Below, piece after piece: positions 59,425 to 64,000 of a stretch of DNA of 64,000 bases. Both the position numbers and the translations under genes were made by a program. Numbering within the stretch: position 1 is the first letter of the stretch; each line of letters opens with the position of its first letter. The stretch spans positions 558,001-622,000 of the forward strand of contig NZ_JAMBOC010000001.1 of the NCBI RefSeq assembly GCF_023715405.1, written 5' to 3'. A model generated the notes under the pieces. That model saw only the letters and a list, made by a program, of their open reading frames with translations. It was not told the DNA's origin and did not search any database. Source of the stretch: Solibacillus isronensis. GTDB taxonomy: Bacteria > Bacillota > Bacilli > Bacillales_A > Planococcaceae.

Positions 59425-61080
59425 ATGAAGAACAAGAAAAAATGGTTTACTTATGCACTTGCAGGGACAGTAGCAGTATCATCAGTATCTGTTATGGAGT
59501 TCAATTCAGAGGCTGAAGCAAAACAGGCGAAAAAGGATCCGACAAATGTCATCATGCTTGTGATGGACGGTTCCAGCAATAATGCGGTATCGCTGGCACG
59601 CTGGTACAAAGGCGAGAGTCTCGCAATGGATGAAATTTTAACAGGTGGTGTGACAACACACTCGGCCGAATCAGCGATTACAGACTCGGCACCGGCTGGA
59701 ACGGCTCTCGCTACGGGTCACAAATCAAACAGCGGGTATGTAGGGGTACTGCCATCCGTAGTTGATATGCCGGGCGTAGAAGGAAACCCCGACAATGCAT
59801 TTAAACCAGTTGCAAATGTGTTAGAAGGAGCAAAACAACTGGGCAAGGCTACAGGAATCGTGTCAACTTCTGAAATTCAGCATGCGACACCTGCCAGTTT
59901 CTCTTCCCACGTAACGTCCCGCAGCAACTATGACGATATCGGTGAGCAGCAAGTGTATCAAAATATGGATGTGATACTTGGCGGTGGATATGATTACTTA
60001 AAATCAGAAAACCGGAAAGATGGCGAAAATCTAGTTAGTGTGATTGAAGAGAAAGGATATGACCTCATTACGACACGTGATGAGTTATTAACAACTAAAT
60101 CCGATAAAATTTACGGAAGTTTTGCCGGTAGTTCTTTAGCATATGAACTAGATCGTACGAAAACAAATCCAAATGAGCCTTCGTTAGCAGAAATGACGTC
60201 TACAGCGATTAATACGCTGAACAAAGACAAAGACGGGTTCTTCCTGATGATCGAAGGCAGTAAAATCGACTGGGCAGCCCATGCGAATGATCCGATTGGA
60301 ATGGTCACAGATATTTTGTCGTTCGATGATGCGGTAAATGAAGCGCTGAAATTTGCGAAGAAAGACAAAAATACGATGGTTATAGCTGTAACAGACCACG
60401 GCAACAGCGGGATTACGATTGGTAATGAAAACACAAATTCTACATATGACAAAATTAATATCTCCAATTATATTAACCCATTGAAGAAGGCAACGATGAC
60501 AGTCGAAGGAGCACTCAGCCACTTAAAGCCAGATCGTTCGAATTTAGTGGAAGTAGCGAAACTATATGGACTGGATCATTTAACTGCAGAGGAAACGGCT
60601 GCCCTGAATGCAACAGAAACGAAGAAGCTTGCCGGTACATTCGTCAATCTTTTATCAAAACGTGCGGATTTAGGATACACTACTGGAGGACATACAGGCG
60701 ATGACGTATTCCTGTACTCTTATGGACCAAAACGCATTTCCGGACTAGTAGATAATACTGATTTAGCAAAAGAAATGGCCAATTTCATGGGCATTAAGTT
60801 AGATAAATTAACAAAAGATCTTTACGCTAACGCAGAAGCAGCACTGAATGGCAAAGGAATGACGACTACAATCGACCTTTCGGATAAGGAAAATGCGGTA
60901 CTTGTAGTGAAGAAAGGCACGACTACTTTTGAAATCCCTGAAAATAAGGATGTTATCATTAAAAAAACAACGGATAAATCAGGCAAAGAGACTACAAATG
61001 AAATACAGACAAATACAATCAGCGTATATAATGAAAGTGGTTTCTATATTTCAAAAGAAACAATCAATAAACTGAAATAA
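59425..61080 (+). CDS. secreted alkaline phosphatase
   Basis: A 551-residue exported enzyme. A signal peptide of about 30 residues ends near EAEAKQ. The metal site VIMLVMDGSSNNA is near residue 43, the phosphorylated serine in TDSAPAGTALATG near 92, and the later metal ligands in HANDP, VTDHGNSG and TTGGHTGDD. The last 80 residues form an extra beta-rich extension. It releases phosphate outside the cell. ATG 59425 or TTG 59422 start, after AGGAGG. Confidence 0.9.
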   Translation: MKNKKKWFTYALAGTVAVSSVSVMEFNSEAEAKQAKKDPTNVIMLVMDGSSNNAVSLARWYKGESLAMDEILTGGVTTHSAESAITDSAPAGTALATGHKSNSGYVGVLPSVVDMPGVEGNPDNAFKPVANVLEGAKQLGKATGIVSTSEIQHATPASFSSHVTSRSNYDDIGEQQVYQNMDVILGGGYDYLKSENRKDGENLVSVIEEKGYDLITTRDELLTTKSDKIYGSFAGSSLAYELDRTKTNPNEPSLAEMTSTAINTLNKDKDGFFLMIEGSKIDWAAHANDPIGMVTDILSFDDAVNEALKFAKKDKNTMVIAVTDHGNSGITIGNENTNSTYDKINISNYINPLKKATMTVEGALSHLKPDRSNLVEVAKLYGLDHLTAEETAALNATETKKLAGTFVNLLSKRADLGYTTGGHTGDDVFLYSYGPKRISGLVDNTDLAKEMANFMGIKLDKLTKDLYANAEAALNGKGMTTTIDLSDKENAVLVVKKGTTTFEIPENKDVIIKKTTDKSGKETTNEIQTNTISVYNESGFYISKETINKLK

Positions 61081-61089
61081 ACACTAAAA

Positions 61090-61124
61090 TAATCCTCGCC
61101 AGCTTATGTGGTGAGGATTTTTTA
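61090..61124 (+). terminator. rho-independent terminator
   Basis: AATCCTCGCCA and TGGTGAGGATT arms followed by TTTT. Confidence 0.88.
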
Positions 61125-61212
61125 CTGAACGTTTTGGAATCGTGCGCCTATAAAGGGAATCATTCGTGCAATGTCGAAACTAGCTACTAGTAATGATTAT
61201 GGGGGTTACGTA

Positions 61213-61725
61213 ATGCGCATTGAAACAGAACGATTGCTGATACGAAAATTTGAACCGAATGATTTACAGGCGGTATATGAATTTACATCCGATGCCAATG
61301 TCATGCAATATATACCTGAAGGGGTTTTTACAGATGAAGCCGCTCAACAATTTATTCAACAAAATATGGGGAGTGAGGCGGATAAATTCGCTGTCGTATT
61401 GAAAGGTGAAAATATGTTAATTGGCCACATCTTTTTCGGTAAATATTTTGGAGAGCATACTTACGAAATTGGCTGGGTATTCAACCCGAAATTTTATAAT
61501 AAAGGATATGCTACTGAAGCGGCTCACGCAATGTTACAATATGCCTTTGAAGAAATGAAACTACATAGAGTGATCGCAACTTGCCAGCCGCAAAATCCGC
61601 CATCGTATCGTGTAATGGAGAAGATCGGCATGAGAAGGGAAGGGTATTTCAAAAAATGCATTCCAAACGGGGATGAGTGGTGGGATGAATACTACTACGC
61701 GATTTTAGGTGAAGAGTGGAAGTAA
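61213..61725 (+). CDS. GNAT N-acetyltransferase (RimJ/RimL type)
   Basis: A 170-residue acetyltransferase. It starts MRIETERLLIRKFEPNDL; the acetyl-CoA loop region GWVFNPKFYNKGYATEAAHA is near residue 88, and RVIATCQPQNPPSYRVMEKI and GMRREGYFKK follow. ATG 61213 follows TATGGGGG; the longer upstream reading lacks a binding site. Gap to the next gene is 26 bases. Confidence 0.9.
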   Translation: MRIETERLLIRKFEPNDLQAVYEFTSDANVMQYIPEGVFTDEAAQQFIQQNMGSEADKFAVVLKGENMLIGHIFFGKYFGEHTYEIGWVFNPKFYNKGYATEAAHAMLQYAFEEMKLHRVIATCQPQNPPSYRVMEKIGMRREGYFKKCIPNGDEWWDEYYYAILGEEWK

Positions 61726-61751
61726 GCTGCATTAAAAAAGGAGAAAAGATT

Positions 61752-62321
61752 ATGGCAGATCATACAACTAAGAGAAAAGTAATTTTAGATTTGGCAATTA
61801 CTTTAGATGGATTGATTGAAGGAAAGAACGGTGAAATAGATTGGTGCATTATGGATCCGGAAATGAACTTTAACGATTTTTTGAATCAAGTAGATACAAT
61901 TTTTTACGGCAGAAAAAGCTACGACTTATGGGGACAATTTATTCCTGAAGAAGGGGGCTCCGAAACTGACAAAGAGATGTGGGATTTGGTTCATAGTAAA
62001 GAGAAATATGTGTTTTCCAGAACTCAAAACGGGACCGAACAAAAAGCAATATTTATAAATGATAACATCCGTGAAGAAGTGATTAAATTAAAGAACAAAC
62101 CTGGTAAAGATATTTGGCTATATGGCGGAGCAAGCCTCATTACAACTTTTATCAATTTAGGGCTTGTTGACGAATTTAGATTATCCATTCATCCAGTCGT
62201 ACTGGGAGAAGGCAAACCGCTGTTTATCGATATTCAAGAGAGGTTAAATTTAAAAGTCGTGAATACAAAAACATTCTCTTCCGGTGTTGTACAAATCATT
62301 TATCATTATGAGGGGAACTAA
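61752..62321 (+). CDS. dihydrofolate reductase-like (RibD C-terminal family) protein
   Basis: A 189-residue protein of the YyaP/YwjB group. RKVILDLAITLDGLIEGKNG at the start, TIFYGRKSYDLWG near residue 50 and DIWLYGGASLITTFINLGLV near 120 are the nucleotide- and substrate-site motifs of this fold. Likely an NADPH-dependent reductase of unknown substrate. ATG 61752 follows AAAAAGGAG. Confidence 0.88.
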   Translation: MADHTTKRKVILDLAITLDGLIEGKNGEIDWCIMDPEMNFNDFLNQVDTIFYGRKSYDLWGQFIPEEGGSETDKEMWDLVHSKEKYVFSRTQNGTEQKAIFINDNIREEVIKLKNKPGKDIWLYGGASLITTFINLGLVDEFRLSIHPVVLGEGKPLFIDIQERLNLKVVNTKTFSSGVVQIIYHYEGN

Positions 62322-62400
62322 TCGCATCGTAAATTACAGGTGACAGACTTGAATCAGTAAGCTGAAGAGGTTCTGAAATGGTCCAAAAGGAGATTTACTA

Positions 62401-62811
62401 TTGATCAAACAAATTGCAGTTATATTGTTGACTTTACTAATGATAACCGGTTGTAATAATAGCGATATGATACGAAATACAGAAATTGAAAAAAGACTGC
62501 ATTCATCGATTATTATGGTATCCGATAATAGTACCAGCAAAACCTATCTAAACACATTTGAAGATTTTGAATGGGACAAGGCGTTTTTAGTTCAGCCATA
62601 TACGACACAGGCAGGTATAGAAGAACAGACCGGCGTTAAATTCACTGATCCAAGCAACATTGGTTCAAGAGATGATATTTATCTATTGGTTTTTGTCAAG
62701 GAGGATAAAGCTGTTCAGTATGCAGAAATTGAACGTTTACATACCACTTTTTCTTTAGGCGATAAAGAGTACCTTGAGCCTTCAGATGATGTAATCTATA
62801 TTGAAAGATAA
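62401..62811 (+). CDS. lipoprotein of unknown function
   Basis: A 136-residue lipoprotein. Signal peptide IKQIAVILLTLLMITGC with lipobox ITGC; mature domain is alpha/beta with IIMVSDNSTSKTYLNTFEDF near residue 40, no family recognised. TTG 62401 has GGAG 8 bases upstream. Confidence 0.75.
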   Translation: MIKQIAVILLTLLMITGCNNSDMIRNTEIEKRLHSSIIMVSDNSTSKTYLNTFEDFEWDKAFLVQPYTTQAGIEEQTGVKFTDPSNIGSRDDIYLLVFVKEDKAVQYAEIERLHTTFSLGDKEYLEPSDDVIYIER

Positions 62812-62944
62812 TCCCAAAAAATGCATTTAAAATTATGTTGATAAATAGGTTGCTTTCCTAAAAGAAAGGGTATATGATTTACTACAGTTTTGGATAAATA
62901 AGAAGTGAATCTTCTTCAAAATTATGTAGTAAAGGAGTGTAGTA

Positions 62945-63088
62945 ATGGAGATTGGTGTAAAAGCAAAAAAAGAAGTTAAACCTAGGCTTAAAATTAACAA
63001 TGCGGATTTCTTCTGGTTTTTCTTTTTTGTTGCGCTACCCTTTATTTCTATAGTTTATTCGATCGCTGAATTTCTTTATAAGAATTGA
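62945..63088 (+). CDS. small single-span membrane protein
   Basis: A 47-residue protein: a basic N-terminus (MEIGVKAKKEVKPRLK) followed by one long aromatic span (FFWFFFFVALPFISIVYSIA). AAAGGAGTG lies at the right distance before ATG 62945. Composition and binding site make it a credible small gene; function unknown. Confidence 0.65.
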   Translation: MEIGVKAKKEVKPRLKINNADFFWFFFFVALPFISIVYSIAEFLYKN

Positions 63089-63162
63089 ATTCTCGTCATT
63101 CACCAAGCATTACTATACAAGGCATCTGCTAAGTGATTTTGAGATTAAATAAATATGACTTG

Positions 63163-63201
63163 AAAGAACATTTTTCTGATATATGGAAAGTGTTCTTTTT
63201 T
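63163..63201 (+). terminator. rho-independent terminator
   Basis: AAGAACATTTTTC and GGAAAGTGTTCTT arms, then TTTT. Confidence 0.75.
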
Positions 63202-63272
63202 GAATTTACTTTATTTTACAATATATGTATAATTATAATTATAGATTTATATTTATTAGAGGGGGTGTTAAT

Positions 63273-63752
63273 TTGAAAGTTGAAATGAATATTGAACCAG
63301 CAAAAGCGGTGAAAGTGATCCATCAAGCGTTCAAGCGTTACGAAACAGATCCTCAACCTTCCAGTGCTTTAAATGAAACAGCAGATTCCATTATTACTGA
63401 GGTAAAACAAGGGACGGAAATGTTCGGGGTATACGATAACGATGAATTAATAGCACTCGTGAAATGCATTTTAAATGATGAGTTTATTTATTTTTCAAGA
63501 TTGTCTGTGTTACCTAAGAACCAAGGGAAGGGCGTAGCAACTAACTTGGTGAAATATTTAGAAAGCTACGCTGTGCAAAATAATATATTTGTTTCAAAAT
63601 GCAAAGTTCGAAAAAGTGAAAAGAATAATATCGCGCTTTATTCAAAAATGGGATATAAAATCGTGAAGGAAGAAATCATCATTAATAAAAATGGTGATGA
63701 AATTCCAGCTGTAACTATGCAAAAGAATCTCCAAATACATAATATAATGTAA
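63273..63752 (+). CDS. GNAT N-acetyltransferase
   Basis: A 159-residue GNAT protein. The acetyl-CoA loop is VLPKNQGKGVATNLVKYLES near residue 88, preceded by YFSRLSV and followed by KNNIALYSKMGYKI. TTG 63273 follows GAGGGGGTG; the longer reading from 63225 lies in AT-rich leader. Substrate unknown. Bidirectional terminator follows. Confidence 0.88.
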   Translation: MKVEMNIEPAKAVKVIHQAFKRYETDPQPSSALNETADSIITEVKQGTEMFGVYDNDELIALVKCILNDEFIYFSRLSVLPKNQGKGVATNLVKYLESYAVQNNIFVSKCKVRKSEKNNIALYSKMGYKIVKEEIIINKNGDEIPAVTMQKNLQIHNIM

Positions 63753-63769
63753 AGATAATTTAATAAAAA

Positions 63770-63810
63770 AAGAACTCGATTCCGTTTATTCGAAATCGAG
63801 TTTTATTTTG
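63770..63810. terminator. bidirectional rho-independent terminator
   Basis: AACTCGATT and AATCGAGTT arms flanked by an A-run on the left and TTATTTT on the right, between convergent genes. Confidence 0.88.
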
Positions 63811-63852
63811 CATTACCGATATGAAGCTGTCGCTATAGACTGACAAGGTTGA

Positions 63853-64000
63853 CTAATTCTGGTTATACAATTCCTTATATAGAACATATTTTAGCGCAGA
63901 AATTTCATCTTCTGACAGCGTACCTTCCATTTCAGAAACTACTTCATCGATACTAATTGAACCGTTTTGCGCCTGCTCCTGAATCGTTAGTAAACGATTA
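63853..64000 (-). CDS. 3' end of an unidentified minus-strand gene
   Basis: The minus-strand frame is open from the window edge and stops at 63853-63855. It gives 48 residues, including RLLTIQEQAQNGSISIDEVV and ending ISALKYVLYKELYNQN. Acidic and helical; the family cannot be told from this piece. Confidence 0.6.
   Translation of the reverse strand, partial: NRLLTIQEQAQNGSISIDEVVSEMEGTLSEDEISALKYVLYKELYNQN

Overview
The window looks like chromosomal DNA of a low-GC Gram-positive rod of the Bacillaceae/Planococcaceae type (Solibacillus/Lysinibacillus-like). The reasons are strong AGGAGG-type ribosome binding sites, frequent TTG and GTG starts, an intracellular subtilisin, an S-layer-homology protein, ECF sigma/anti-sigma pairs and Bacillus-type gene families throughout. 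The genus is inferred from gene content only. No rRNA, tRNA, CRISPR array or complete mobile element was seen.

Left flank (1-22.4 kb): ordinary chromosomal genes. In order: an AIM24-like protein (cut by the window edge), an ABC-class ATPase with a coiled-coil neighbour, an M20 peptidase, a CheW-like protein, a DedA membrane protein, an ECF sigma/anti-sigma pair, and a leaderless M23 peptidase behind a near-perfect ECF-type promoter. Next comes a Ter stress-response block of nine genes: a YceG-like protein, three TerD paralogues, a four-gene 'biosynthetic' module (citrate-lyase-like, phosphoribosyltransferase, StiP/PELOTA-like, HAD phosphatase) and TelA. No TerC is present. A methionine-type ABC transporter (metN/metI/metQ) and a YhdH-type oxidoreductase close this part.

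Central accessory region (about 22.5-54 kb): an AT-rich stretch of mostly single, functionally unrelated genes (HIT, NUDIX, GNAT, MazG-like, HAD, HPP, PadR-DUF2812, two ECF sigma pairs, lipoproteins, small membrane proteins). It is punctuated by about 30 copies of one 70-bp imperfect-palindrome repeat. Every copy has the same orientation, and a copy lies at the right-hand end of almost every gene unit whichever way the gene points. The outer arms start ATTCAAC and end GTTGAAT, which fits the R''/R' boxes of integron attC sites. Two tyrosine-recombinase remnants lie inside the region. This cassette-array-like organisation is the most interesting feature of the window. Two further repeat families occur here: a tail carrying a short open frame, and a terminator family with a conserved loop that follows the gene strand. 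Several genes are decaying (two frameshifts, one internal stop).

Right flank (54.1-64 kb): a CstR-type persulfide-responsive sulfur operon (cstR, DsrE, two rhodaneses, TusA-rhodanese, DsrE, rhodanese-MBL dioxygenase, TusA, TauE exporter) with five copies of a 16-bp ATACC-GGGGTA operator. It is followed by a secreted alkaline phosphatase behind PhoP-box-like repeats, GNAT enzymes, a DHFR/RibD-like reductase, a lipoprotein, a small membrane protein and the end of a minus-strand gene.

All function calls are by reading motifs and recalled family features; no database search was run.
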